Assembly: GCA_002455915.1 (NCBI GenBank)
Contig: DKLU01000025.1
Span: forward strand, 1-10,650
Origin: Chryseobacterium sp. UBA6632
Lineage (GTDB): Bacteria > Bacteroidota > Bacteroidia > Flavobacteriales > Weeksellaceae
DNA: 10,650 bases
Reading direction: 5' to 3'
Of this stretch, positions 1 through 6,293 are shown piece by piece. Numbering within the stretch: position 1 is the stretch's first letter; each line of letters begins with the position of its first letter. The notes under the pieces were generated by a model that was given only the letters and a program-made list of their open reading frames with translations, made no database searches and was not told the origin of the DNA. The position numbers and the translations under genes were made by a program.

Positions 1-1133
1 AAGCTCCAAAAGGAAGTTTAAGATTCACAAGACCCGATGTAATGGCGGCCACCGTGATTGAAAAATTAATGGCTGAACTTCCGCAATTAGACAAAAACAG
101 AATCGATGACCTTATCGTTGGAAATGCAATGCCAGAAGCCGAACAAGGCTTAAACGTGGCTCGTTTGATTTCCCTGATGGGTTTAAATACAGATAAAGTT
201 CCAGGAGTTACCGTAAACAGATATTGCGCATCCGGAAGTGAGGCGATTGCCATTGCTTCTGCGAAAATTCAGGCTGGAATGGCTGATTGTATTATTGCAG
301 GAGGTACAGAATCAATGTCTTATATTCCGATGGGAGGTTATAAACCGGTTCCTGAAACGGATATTGCCAAAACCAACCCTGATTATTATTGGGGAATGGG
401 CTACACTGCAGAAGAAGTTGCAAAACAATACAATATCACAAGAGAAGAACAAGATCAGTTTGCTTTTGAATCTCATATGAAGGCTTTAAAAGCCAACCAA
501 GAAGGTAAATTTGCCAACCAGATTGTTCCGATTCCTGTTGAATATAATTTTCTTGATGAAAACCAGAAAATGCAGACTAAAAAGTTTGACTTTTCCGTTG
601 ATGAAGGTCCAAGAGCTGATACTTCTTTAGCAGGTTTGGCTAAATTAAGACCTGTTTTCGCCAATGGAGGAAGCGTAACCGCCGGAAACTCTTCTCAAAT
701 GAGTGACGGAGCAGCTTTCGTAATGGTAATGAGCGAAGAAATGGTGAAAGAATTAGGATTGGAACCTGAAGCAAGATTAGTGGCTTATGCAGCGGCTGGA
801 CTTGAGCCAAGAATTATGGGAATGGGACCAATTTATGCAATTCCAAAAGCCTTAAAACAAGCTGGTTTAGAATTAAAAGATATCGAATTAATCGAACTAA
901 ATGAAGCATTCGCATCGCAATCCGTTGCTATTAAAAAAGAACTAGGTTTAAATCCTGATATTTTGAACGTAAATGGAGGTGCAATCGCGCTTGGACACCC
1001 ACTTGGATGTACAGGAACAAAATTAACCGTTCAGCTTCTTGATGAAATGAGAAAACGAGGAAACAAATATGGAATGGTTTCTATGTGTGTGGGAACGGGA
1101 CAAGGTGCTGCTTCAATTTTTGAGCTTCTTTAA
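1..1133 (+). CDS. fadA: Acetyl-CoA C-acyltransferase (beta-oxidation thiolase), 5' partial
   Basis: Thiolase that splits 3-ketoacyl-CoA with CoA to give acetyl-CoA and a shortened acyl-CoA, the last step of fatty-acid beta-oxidation in the cytoplasm. The reading frame is open from base 3 (APKGSLRFTRPDV...), so the ATG at 42 is internal and the true start lies upstream of the window. About 376 residues are visible and roughly 15 are missing from a family length near 390. The nucleophilic cysteine is in NRYCASGSE (codon 225-227). NEAFASQ, GHPLG (His codon 996-998) and the C-terminal CVGTGQG (Cys codon 1086-1088) supply the other active-site blocks. The last has T where many thiolases have G, a tolerated change. 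An acyl-CoA dehydrogenase follows on the same strand, which supports a degradative FadA/FadI role over a biosynthetic acetoacetyl-CoA thiolase. The gene symbol is by family and context. Confidence 0.93.
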   Translation, partial: APKGSLRFTRPDVMAATVIEKLMAELPQLDKNRIDDLIVGNAMPEAEQGLNVARLISLMGLNTDKVPGVTVNRYCASGSEAIAIASAKIQAGMADCIIAGGTESMSYIPMGGYKPVPETDIAKTNPDYYWGMGYTAEEVAKQYNITREEQDQFAFESHMKALKANQEGKFANQIVPIPVEYNFLDENQKMQTKKFDFSVDEGPRADTSLAGLAKLRPVFANGGSVTAGNSSQMSDGAAFVMVMSEEMVKELGLEPEARLVAYAAAGLEPRIMGMGPIYAIPKALKQAGLELKDIELIELNEAFASQSVAIKKELGLNPDILNVNGGAIALGHPLGCTGTKLTVQLLDEMRKRGNKYGMVSMCVGTGQGAASIFELL

Positions 1134-1146
1134 AGATAAAAAGAGA

Positions 1147-1166
1147 ATAGACTGATAGATAATAGA
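1147..1166 (+). repeat. Repeat copy L: three ATAGA words spaced 8 and 7 bases
   Basis: ATAGA occurs at 1147, 1155 and 1162, in the short gap between the thiolase stop and the four-helix gene. The same triplet with the same 8-then-7 spacing recurs in copies M and R. The 14-mer at 1146-1159 is identical to 1564-1577. Confidence 0.7.
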
Positions 1167-1186
1167 TTAGAAACACACAAGAAAAA

Positions 1187-1558
1187 ATGATGAATGATTT
1201 TAAAAGACACAATTTTAAAAAGCTTAAAATTTGGAAAATGGGTATGGAATTATCAAGAGGAACATTAGATCTTACCGATACTTTTCCAGCTTATGAAAAA
1301 TATGGTTTGAAAAGCCAAATGGATCGATGCTCAATTTCCATTCCTTCAAATATAGCCGAAGGTTCAAGCAGAACAAATAAGTCTTTTAGTCATTTTTTAG
1401 ATATTTCTTTGGGTTCATCTTTTGAATTGCAAACTCAAATATTGTTAGCAAATCATAGAAAATATTTATCTGATGAAAATTGCGAAACCTTTGAAATAAA
1501 AATTGAAGAATTTCAAAGAGCAACAATGGTATTTCAGAATATGCTTAATAAAGACTAA
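1187..1558 (+). CDS. Four-helix-bundle protein (S23 / 23S rRNA-intervening-sequence family)
   Basis: A 123-residue protein of the S23/IVS four-helix family (Pfam PF05635 by recognition). Members were first found encoded in intervening sequences inside 23S rRNA genes, and they resemble Avd of diversity-generating retroelements. The molecular function is not settled, but nucleic-acid binding is the usual suggestion. Visible family blocks are FKKLKIW at 10-16, IPSNIAEGSSR at 52-62 and FLDISLGSSFELQTQ at 70-84. No signal peptide or membrane segment is seen. The start could be 1187 or the adjacent ATG at 1190, and the A-rich upstream does not decide between them. There is no TAnnTTTG promoter, so it is probably read as part of the fad operon. 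It is noticeably AT-richer than its neighbours, and its last codon and stop lie inside the left arm of the downstream inverted repeat. Family call is confident; role is unknown. Confidence 0.88.
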   Translation: MMNDFKRHNFKKLKIWKMGMELSRGTLDLTDTFPAYEKYGLKSQMDRCSISIPSNIAEGSSRTNKSFSHFLDISLGSSFELQTQILLANHRKYLSDENCETFEIKIEEFQRATMVFQNMLNKD

Positions 1559-1646
1559 AAGATAATAGACTGATAGAACATAGATAATAAAATAACTTTT
1601 AAAGAGTGAAAAAGTCTATCCTCTATCCGTCTATTATCTAAAAGTC
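1553..1646 (+). repeat. Inverted repeat (copies M and R) forming a stem-loop after the four-helix gene
   Basis: Arms 1553-1585 and 1614-1646 pair with a 28-base loop. There is an 11-bp uninterrupted block (1560-1570 with 1629-1639), then one mismatch, 6 pairs, a 2-base mismatch and 5 pairs, plus an outer GACT/AGTC. M carries ATAGA at 1565, 1573 and 1580. R carries the complement TCTAT at 1615, 1622 and 1630. The outer arm includes the last sense codon and stop of the ORF. There is no long T-tract after the stem, so it is not a standard terminator. Confidence 0.8.
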
Positions 1647-1679
1647 TCAAAAAATAATAAGAAAAAAATCAAATATTAA

Positions 1680-3458
1680 ATGGGAAATATATTAAAAGGT
1701 GGAGAATTCTTGATTAAAGAAATTCCTGCAAACGAAATTTTCAGTTTGGAAGAACTGAACGAAGAACAAAAAATGCTTCGCGATTCCGCGAAAGAATTTA
1801 TAGATAGAGAAGTAATTCCTCACCATGATCGTTTTGAGAAAAAAGATTATGCATTAACGGAACAAACAATGCGTCAGTTGGGCGAAATGGGATTGCTAGG
1901 AATCACCGTTCCAGAAGAATATGGAGGTCTTGGAATGGGATTCGTCAGTACAATGTTGGCTTGCGATTATGTTTCAGGAGGAAACGGTTCATTAGCAACA
2001 GCTTACGGAGCTCACACAGGAATTGGAACGTTGCCTACTCTACTTTACGGAAGTGAAGAATTAAAAAAGAAATACCTTCCAGACTTAGCAACAGGAACAA
2101 AATTCGGAGCGTATTGCTTGACTGAACCAGATGCAGGTTCTGATGCAAACTCAGGAAAAACAAGAGCAAGGCTATCTGAAGATGGAAAACATTACATCAT
2201 CAACGGACAAAAAATGTGGATTTCCAACGCAGGTTTTGCAGATACTTTCACTTTGTTTGCTAAAATTGATGATGATAAAAACATCACAGGTTTCGTAATC
2301 AACCGTTCTGAATTAGAGAATCCTGAAAGTTTAACTTTCGGTGAGGAAGAGCACAAATTAGGTATTCGTTCGTCTTCTACTCGTCAGGTTTTCTTCAACG
2401 ATATGAAAGTTCCTGTTGAGAATATGCTGGGTGAAAGAAACAACGGTTTCAAAATCGCTTTGAATGCGTTAAATGTTGGTAGAATTAAATTAGCTGCAGC
2501 AAATCTTGACGGACAAAGAAGAATTTTAAATCATTCCATTCAATATTCAAACGAGAGAAAACAGTTTGGAGTTTCAATCTCAACTTTTGGAGCGATCAGA
2601 AAGAAAATCGCTGAAATGTCAACAGGAGTTTTCGTAAGTGAAGCGGGATCTTACCGTTTAGCGAAAAATGTTGAAGACAAAATTGCAGAATTGGTTGCAG
2701 GAGGAATGGATCATCAACAAGCTGAATTAAAAGGTGTTGAAGAATTCGCAGTTGAAGCTTCAATCCTTAAAGTTTTTGTTTCAGACTTAACTCAAAATAC
2801 GGCAGATGAAGGAATCCAAATTTATGGAGGAATGGGATTCTCAGAAGACACTCCAATGGAATCTGCATGGAGAGACGCAAGAATCGGAAGAATTTATGAA
2901 GGAACCAACGAAATCAATAGACTTCTTGCAGTTGGAATGTTGATTAAAAGAGCAATGAAAGGAGAATTAGACTTATTATCTCCGGCAATGGCGATCAGCA
3001 AAGAATTGATGGGAATTCCATCATTTGAAGTTCCTGATTATTCTGAATTCATGAGCGAAGAAAAAGCAATTATTGCCAATCTTAAGAAAGTGTTCTTAAT
3101 GGTTTCAGGTGCTGCGCTTCAAAAATATATGATGGATATTGAGAAACAACAACATTTATTATTAAATGCATCTGAAATTCTTAATCAAATCTACATGGCA
3201 GAATCTGCTGTTTTGAGAGCAGAAAAACATTTCTCTGCTGACTCTGTGGAAGCTGCAATGGCTCAATTAAATCTTTACAAAGCAGTTGAAAAAATCATTA
3301 CATCGGCAAAAGAAGGAATTGTTTCTTTCGCGGAAGGTGACGAACAAAGAATGATGCTTTCTGGATTGAGAAGATTCACGAAGTATACAAACCATCCGAA
3401 TGTAGTTGCTTTAACTGAAAAGGTGGCTGCACATTATATTGAAAAAGGACATTATTAA
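1680..3458 (+). CDS. Acyl-CoA dehydrogenase, long/very-long-chain type
   Basis: FAD-dependent acyl-CoA dehydrogenase that introduces the trans-2 double bond in the first step of beta-oxidation and passes electrons to electron-transfer flavoprotein. It has 592 residues. The N-terminal helical domain spans about 25-145. The beta domain begins at the family signature AYCLTEPDAGSDA (144-156), with WISNAGFADTF for flavin and substrate contact. The C-terminal catalytic domain contains QYSNERKQFG (288-297), IQIYGGMGFSED and RIYEGTNEI, where Glu407 is the expected catalytic base. Roughly 160 further residues after the core resemble the extended C-terminus of VLCAD/ACAD9-type enzymes and exceed the ~380 residues of short and medium-chain enzymes. 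It lies in the same operon as the thiolase, separated only by the repeat-bracketed insert, and ends before a clear terminator. The exact chain-length preference cannot be read from sequence. Confidence 0.93.
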   Translation: MGNILKGGEFLIKEIPANEIFSLEELNEEQKMLRDSAKEFIDREVIPHHDRFEKKDYALTEQTMRQLGEMGLLGITVPEEYGGLGMGFVSTMLACDYVSGGNGSLATAYGAHTGIGTLPTLLYGSEELKKKYLPDLATGTKFGAYCLTEPDAGSDANSGKTRARLSEDGKHYIINGQKMWISNAGFADTFTLFAKIDDDKNITGFVINRSELENPESLTFGEEEHKLGIRSSSTRQVFFNDMKVPVENMLGERNNGFKIALNALNVGRIKLAAANLDGQRRILNHSIQYSNERKQFGVSISTFGAIRKKIAEMSTGVFVSEAGSYRLAKNVEDKIAELVAGGMDHQQAELKGVEEFAVEASILKVFVSDLTQNTADEGIQIYGGMGFSEDTPMESAWRDARIGRIYEGTNEINRLLAVGMLIKRAMKGELDLLSPAMAISKELMGIPSFEVPDYSEFMSEEKAIIANLKKVFLMVSGAALQKYMMDIEKQQHLLLNASEILNQIYMAESAVLRAEKHFSADSVEAAMAQLNLYKAVEKIITSAKEGIVSFAEGDEQRMMLSGLRRFTKYTNHPNVVALTEKVAAHYIEKGHY

Positions 3459-3476
3459 TAAAATGTTTTCACAAAT

Positions 3477-3506
3477 AAAAAACCGGAATTTACTTCCGGT
3501 TTTTTT
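3477..3506. terminator. Bidirectional intrinsic terminator between convergent genes
   Basis: A perfect 12-bp stem (3477-3488 with 3494-3505, core AACCGGAA/TTCCGGTT) with loop TTTAC. It has a T-run on the + side and A-run on the left arm, which reads as T's on the - strand. It lies between the acyl-CoA dehydrogenase stop and the DUF805 stop and can serve both. Confidence 0.92.
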
Positions 3507-3512
3507 ATGACT

Positions 3513-3917
3513 TTAAAATTCTTTCTGACCTATTTCGTTGATCTCATTATAATTTCCTTTAGGATCTTCACCATATTGATTTCTTCCCTGTGTTCCTTCT
3601 GTGCAGTATAATATTAGTAGCCAAATCCCACCAATAATAGGAATAAATGAAATAAGCAGAAACCATCCGCTTTTATCAACGTCATGCAATCTTCTCACAG
3701 AAACCGCTAAGCTTGGAAGGAAAGTTGCAAGAACATACAATAAATAAATATATCCATAAGGAATTTGTTCGTTAAATCTCAATCCCAAAAGATTATCTAA
3801 AATTGTAGCTACAATAGCGAAAATCATGTTGAATAAAAGATACATCCAATACTCTTTTCTTCTTGCTCTTCCGTTAAAATCAGCGTACTGTTTTAATACT
3901 TTTAAGTACCAATTCAT
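3513..3917 (-). CDS. DUF805 family inner-membrane protein
   Basis: A 134-residue protein of the DUF805 family (YhaH/YhaI-like), an inner-membrane family without an assigned reaction. Family blocks are GRARRKEYW at 16-24, the hallmark RRLHDVDKSGW at 75-85 and a polar tail with GTQGRNQYGEDPKG. Hydrophobic segments at about 23-45, 53-73 and 86-105 suggest three membrane spans. The start at 3917 is supported by a well-placed promoter that gives a leader of roughly 20 bases. It is a single-gene unit on the opposite strand to both neighbours, sharing a bidirectional terminator with the fad operon. Confidence 0.93.
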   Translation of the reverse strand: MNWYLKVLKQYADFNGRARRKEYWMYLLFNMIFAIVATILDNLLGLRFNEQIPYGYIYLLYVLATFLPSLAVSVRRLHDVDKSGWFLLISFIPIIGGIWLLILYCTEGTQGRNQYGEDPKGNYNEINEIGQKEF

Positions 3918-3942
3918 AGTTTTTAATTTTTTTAGTTGACTT

Positions 3943-3972
3943 CAAAAGTAATGATTTTTCTTTCTTAACAAA
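3943..3972 (-). promoter_or_regulatory. Bacteroidota-type promoter for the DUF805 gene
   Basis: On the - strand, TTTG (3972-3969) is followed after 18 bases by TACTTTTG (3950-3943), an exact match to the -33 TTTG and -7 TAnnTTTG elements of the Bacteroidota primary sigma factor. The -7 element ends 26 bases before the start codon. Confidence 0.8.
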
Positions 3973-4128
3973 CATTATTTTAAATACGATTAAAAATAAA
4001 TGAAGTTCTAGTTAATCAATTTTCTGTTAATTAGAATAACCCAGTAAAAATTATTTTTTACAATAAGTAATAGATTTTAAAGCTTTTATAAAGAAAATTT
4101 TTATTAATTTTAAAGAAAATTCAAACTG

Positions 4129-4401
4129 ATGAGACTTTTATTATTCCTAATACTCTTATTTTCTATTTCTGCAAATGCACAAAGAAAGAAAATTGATCCG
4201 CCAAAAAAATCGGATAGTGCCAAATTTAAAATTTCAAGAGATACCGTTCAAACAAAAATCAAAAGAAAAAATCTGGATAATATGCCTGTTTTTAAGCCTA
4301 ACGATAGTATTTATTCAGGCTTAAAATCAAGCAATAAAAACCATTCTCGATATAAAATTCTGAACGCAACTCCCACAGAAAAAGAAAAAACATCAAAATA
4401 A
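4129..4401 (+). CDS. Small secreted protein of unknown function
   Basis: A 90-residue protein with a clear signal peptide: MRLLLFLILLFSISANAQ, with likely cleavage after ANA (residue 17). There is no lipobox cysteine, so it should be periplasmic or secreted. The mature part is short, highly basic and rich in Lys, Ser and Asn, with no recognisable domain and probably little fixed structure. I do not recognise a family. The ATG at 4129 is the only start that keeps an intact signal peptide. A weak -7-like TAATTTTA lies at 4105-4112, a plausible distance upstream. The YegP-like gene follows after 30 bases on the same strand and is likely co-transcribed. Reality of the gene is supported by the signal peptide and spacing; function is unknown. 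Confidence 0.7.
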   Translation: MRLLLFLILLFSISANAQRKKIDPPKKSDSAKFKISRDTVQTKIKRKNLDNMPVFKPNDSIYSGLKSSNKNHSRYKILNATPTEKEKTSK

Positions 4402-4431
4402 ACTAAAATCATAAACTTTAAATATCAAACA

Positions 4432-4767
4432 ATGGGAAAATTTATTATCTCTAAGAGAACAAATGACGATTATCAATTTAATCTAAAAGCTGTAAACGGA
4501 CAAGTTATCCTGACTAGTCAGGGATATAACTCTAAAGCTTCATGTGAAAACGGAATAGAATCTGTAAAGAAAAATGCTCCGGATGATGCACGATTTGAAA
4601 GACTTACGGCAAAAGACGGTCGCTGGTATTTCAATCTTAAAGCCGGAAACGGGCAGGTGATCGGAACCAGCCAGATGTATGAATCTGATAATGGAATGGA
4701 AAAAGGTATTGATTCGGTGAAAAATAATGCCCCAAATGCTTCTGTAGAAGACGATACAAATAATTAA
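4432..4767 (+). CDS. YegP family protein (two tandem DUF1508 repeats)
   Basis: A 111-residue protein made of two copies of the DUF1508/YegP unit about 51 residues apart: YQFNLKAVNGQVILTSQGY at 14-32 and YFNLKAGNGQVIGTSQMY at 66-83. Each is followed by a GI(E/D)SVK(K/N)NAP block. This two-unit form matches the E. coli YegP architecture of about 110 residues. The biochemical role of the family is unknown. It is predicted cytoplasmic, with no signal peptide. It starts 30 bases after the small secreted gene without an obvious promoter of its own and is followed by a good terminator, so the two probably form one transcript. Confidence 0.92.
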   Translation: MGKFIISKRTNDDYQFNLKAVNGQVILTSQGYNSKASCENGIESVKKNAPDDARFERLTAKDGRWYFNLKAGNGQVIGTSQMYESDNGMEKGIDSVKNNAPNASVEDDTNN

Positions 4768-4776
4768 TTGATAAAT

Positions 4777-4806
4777 AAAGCCTCAAGTTTTGGGGCTTTT
4801 CTTTTT
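4777..4806 (+). terminator. Intrinsic terminator after the YegP-like gene
   Basis: A 10-bp stem, 4777-4786 with 4790-4799 (AAAGCCTCAA/TTGGGGCTTT, one G-T pair), 3-base loop, followed by TCTTTTT. It starts 9 bases after the stop codon. Confidence 0.88.
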
Positions 4807-4808
4807 GC

Positions 4809-4846
4809 AGACTTTTGGAATGCTTAAAATAAATCCAATAAAGTCT
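4809..4846 (+). repeat. Imperfect inverted repeat, possible second terminator
   Basis: AGACTTTTGGA (4809-4819) pairs with TCCAATAAAGTCT (4834-4846) allowing a 2-base bulge, followed by TTTGTTTCTTTT. It may back up the terminator just upstream. The rest of the gap to 5006 is AT-rich and shows nothing else convincing. Confidence 0.35.
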
Positions 4847-5006
4847 TTTGTTTCTTTTGCGGTTAAATTTAAAATAAGTTTGATAATCAATACTAATAAA
4901 ACTTTATTCCATCAATTAAAAAAGTCTTAAAAATATCATTTAAAATGCCTGAGAAGAAAGATGAAACAAAACATGAATATTATGTAAAATAATTCCTGAA
5001 AAAATC

Positions 5007-5036
5007 TTTAGAATGTGGTGGCATTTTTTATTTTTG
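5007..5036 (+). promoter_or_regulatory. Promoter for the HD-domain gene
   Basis: TTTA (5007-5010), an 18-base spacer, then TATTTTTG (5029-5036), an exact TAnnTTTG. Transcription should start near 5042, which excludes the in-frame GTG at 5015 and fixes the gene start at ATG 5057. Confidence 0.72.
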
Positions 5037-5056
5037 TACTCTATTTTCCAATTGGG

Positions 5057-5503
5057 ATGACAAAAGAAGAATTACTAAACAAAGCTATAAAAATCGCCGA
5101 TAAGGCACATAAAGGTCAGAAAGACAAATATCATGCGCCGTATATTGCTCACGTAATGAGAGTTATGGAATATGGTAAAACGATGGACGAAAAAATTGTC
5201 GGTGTTTTACATGATGTGGTAGAAGATCATCCTGTAGAATTCAGTCTGGATTTTCTGAGAAACGAAGGTTTCCCGGAATATATTGTTTTCGCTATCAGCT
5301 GTTTAACAAAGTTTGATCCCGATGAAAGCTATGACGAGTTTGTAAAACGTACTGAAAGATCGCCCCTTGCCGTTGCCGTAAAATTAAATGACCTTCGTGA
5401 CAATATGGATCTTCGAAGAGTAACCGGCGAATTGGTTCCGAAAGACATCAAAAGATTCAACAAATACCTGAAAGCCTATCATTATTTGATTGACAAATAT
5501 TAA
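5057..5503 (+). CDS. Stand-alone HD-domain hydrolase, Mesh1/SpoT-hydrolase-like
   Basis: A 148-residue metal-dependent HD-fold phosphohydrolase. The conserved positions fit the SpoT/Mesh1 hydrolase domain: PYIAH (His32), LHDVVED (His52-Asp53, Glu56-Asp57) and KLNDLRDN (Asp112, Asn116), equivalent to the KLADKLYN block of Mesh1. These would bind one divalent metal, and the ED pair is the one used in (p)ppGpp hydrolysis. There is no synthetase, TGS or ACT domain, so it would be a small hydrolase only. Alarmone hydrolysis is inferred; another nucleotide could be the substrate. The frame is open upstream to a GTG at 5015, but that region overlaps the promoter and would encode an unrelated hydrophobic extension, so ATG 5057 is chosen. 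Its stop overlaps that of the convergent DUF2490 gene by 4 bases. Confidence 0.88.
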   Translation: MTKEELLNKAIKIADKAHKGQKDKYHAPYIAHVMRVMEYGKTMDEKIVGVLHDVVEDHPVEFSLDFLRNEGFPEYIVFAISCLTKFDPDESYDEFVKRTERSPLAVAVKLNDLRDNMDLRRVTGELVPKDIKRFNKYLKAYHYLIDKY

Positions 5504-6216
5504 TCTGCTCCAGGGAAATGATAGGTTTTGGTAGGAGGATTGGTATCGTCGATATTGATGTTTAAAGCAAGATATACAAAATGTACGTTTTTGTTGCCTT
5601 TTGCCTCAAATTCTCTTTGCCAAAGATAACCGCCCAATATCCCAAAGTTTTCATCGATTTGATATCCAAAACCGCCGTAAACTCTGTTTCTTGCAAAAGC
5701 AGGTTTCATAGGAGTAACTACAAAGATTTCATCGTAAACATTGGCAAAAACAGTTCCCGGCTTGATGCTTTTAGCATTCAAAGGCACAGAAATATTAAGA
5801 CGATAACGGTAACGCATTCTTTCAGAGGTTTTATCGTTTTTCGGCTCATTAAACCACGACTTTTCTACACGAAGTCTGTTCTCGAATTTTACAATTCCTT
5901 TTTTGAAATCGATCACATCCTGAAACCACACACGGAATTCTTCTTTGTTAATCGCATGATCTTTATACGTTGCATATCTTCCCAAACCAATGAAAGGTTT
6001 GTGATTTTTAGTAAGATTATATCCTAAACCACCTTTTATTTCGTAATAATCGGGATAAGAATATTCTTCAATACCTCTTGATTGCCCTTCTGCATACAGG
6101 AAAAACTTAGGATGAAATTTGTAAGTCAGAGTCAGGGCATTGAAGCTGGAGACATGCTCCTGAGCTTTGAAAAATGTAACACTTAAAAGTAAACCAAGAC
6201 TTACAAACAGTTTCAT
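5500..6216 (-). CDS. DUF2490 domain-containing outer-membrane protein
   Basis: A 238-residue protein with a typical signal peptide (MKLFVSLGLLLSVTFFKAQ, cut near residue 18). The rest alternates short amphipathic strands rich in Tyr, Phe and Arg (for example FLYAEGQSRGIEE, YEIKGGLGYNL, RYRYRLNISVP, VHFVYLALNINI), as in small beta-barrel outer-membrane proteins and the DUF2490 family common in Bacteroidota. No enzymatic function is known for the family. It lies 77 bases downstream of the TonB-dependent receptor on the same strand and has its own -7 element, so it may be read both from its own promoter and by read-through. Its 3' end overlaps the HD gene by 4 bases with no terminator between. 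Confidence 0.86.
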   Translation of the reverse strand: MKLFVSLGLLLSVTFFKAQEHVSSFNALTLTYKFHPKFFLYAEGQSRGIEEYSYPDYYEIKGGLGYNLTKNHKPFIGLGRYATYKDHAINKEEFRVWFQDVIDFKKGIVKFENRLRVEKSWFNEPKNDKTSERMRYRYRLNISVPLNAKSIKPGTVFANVYDEIFVVTPMKPAFARNRVYGGFGYQIDENFGILGGYLWQREFEAKGNKNVHFVYLALNINIDDTNPPTKTYHFPGAD

Positions 6217-6230
6217 TTAAAAAATTTTTG

Positions 6231-6238
6231 CAAATGTA
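6231..6238 (-). promoter_or_regulatory. -7 promoter element for the DUF2490 gene
   Basis: TACATTTG on the - strand (6238-6231), an exact TAnnTTTG, 14 bases before the start codon. No good -33 TTG is found at the expected distance, so the promoter may be weak or activator-dependent. Confidence 0.5.
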
Positions 6239-6293
6239 ATTGAATTAACAATTTCGTAATATTAACTTTAATTCATTCTCAATTAACATTAAT

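Larger units (their letters stand above)
1146..1646 (+). mobile_element. Putative small repeat-bracketed element carrying an S23/IVS-family gene
   Basis: About 500 bases between two co-directional beta-oxidation genes hold one small ORF plus three copies of a short repeat. Copies L (from 1146) and M (from 1564) share the exact 14-mer AATAGACTGATAGA in direct orientation. Copy R (right arm ending at 1646) is inverted relative to both, so L and R sit at the ends like terminal inverted repeats. By hand counts on sample lines the ORF is roughly 30% GC, against about 40-45% in the thiolase. No transposase, recombinase or target-site duplication is visible, so mobility is inferred only from the layout. 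The boundaries are approximate. Confidence 0.4.

Noticed and set aside
42..1133. Thiolase starting at ATG 42
   Set aside because: The frame is open to the window edge and upstream codons (APKGSLRFTRPDV) match the thiolase N-terminal region, so 42 is an internal methionine.
1553..1646. Intrinsic terminator after the four-helix gene
   Set aside because: The long inverted repeat has no T-tract after the right arm, and the downstream acyl-CoA dehydrogenase has no visible promoter of its own.
1146..1646. CRISPR-like array or diversity-generating retroelement
   Set aside because: There are only three short repeat copies with unequal spacing and mixed orientation, and no reverse transcriptase, template/variable repeat or cas gene is present in the window.
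5581..6027. 148-codon open frame on the + strand
   Set aside because: It lies wholly inside the DUF2490 gene on the other strand, with no recognisable domain, signal or promoter; a shadow frame.
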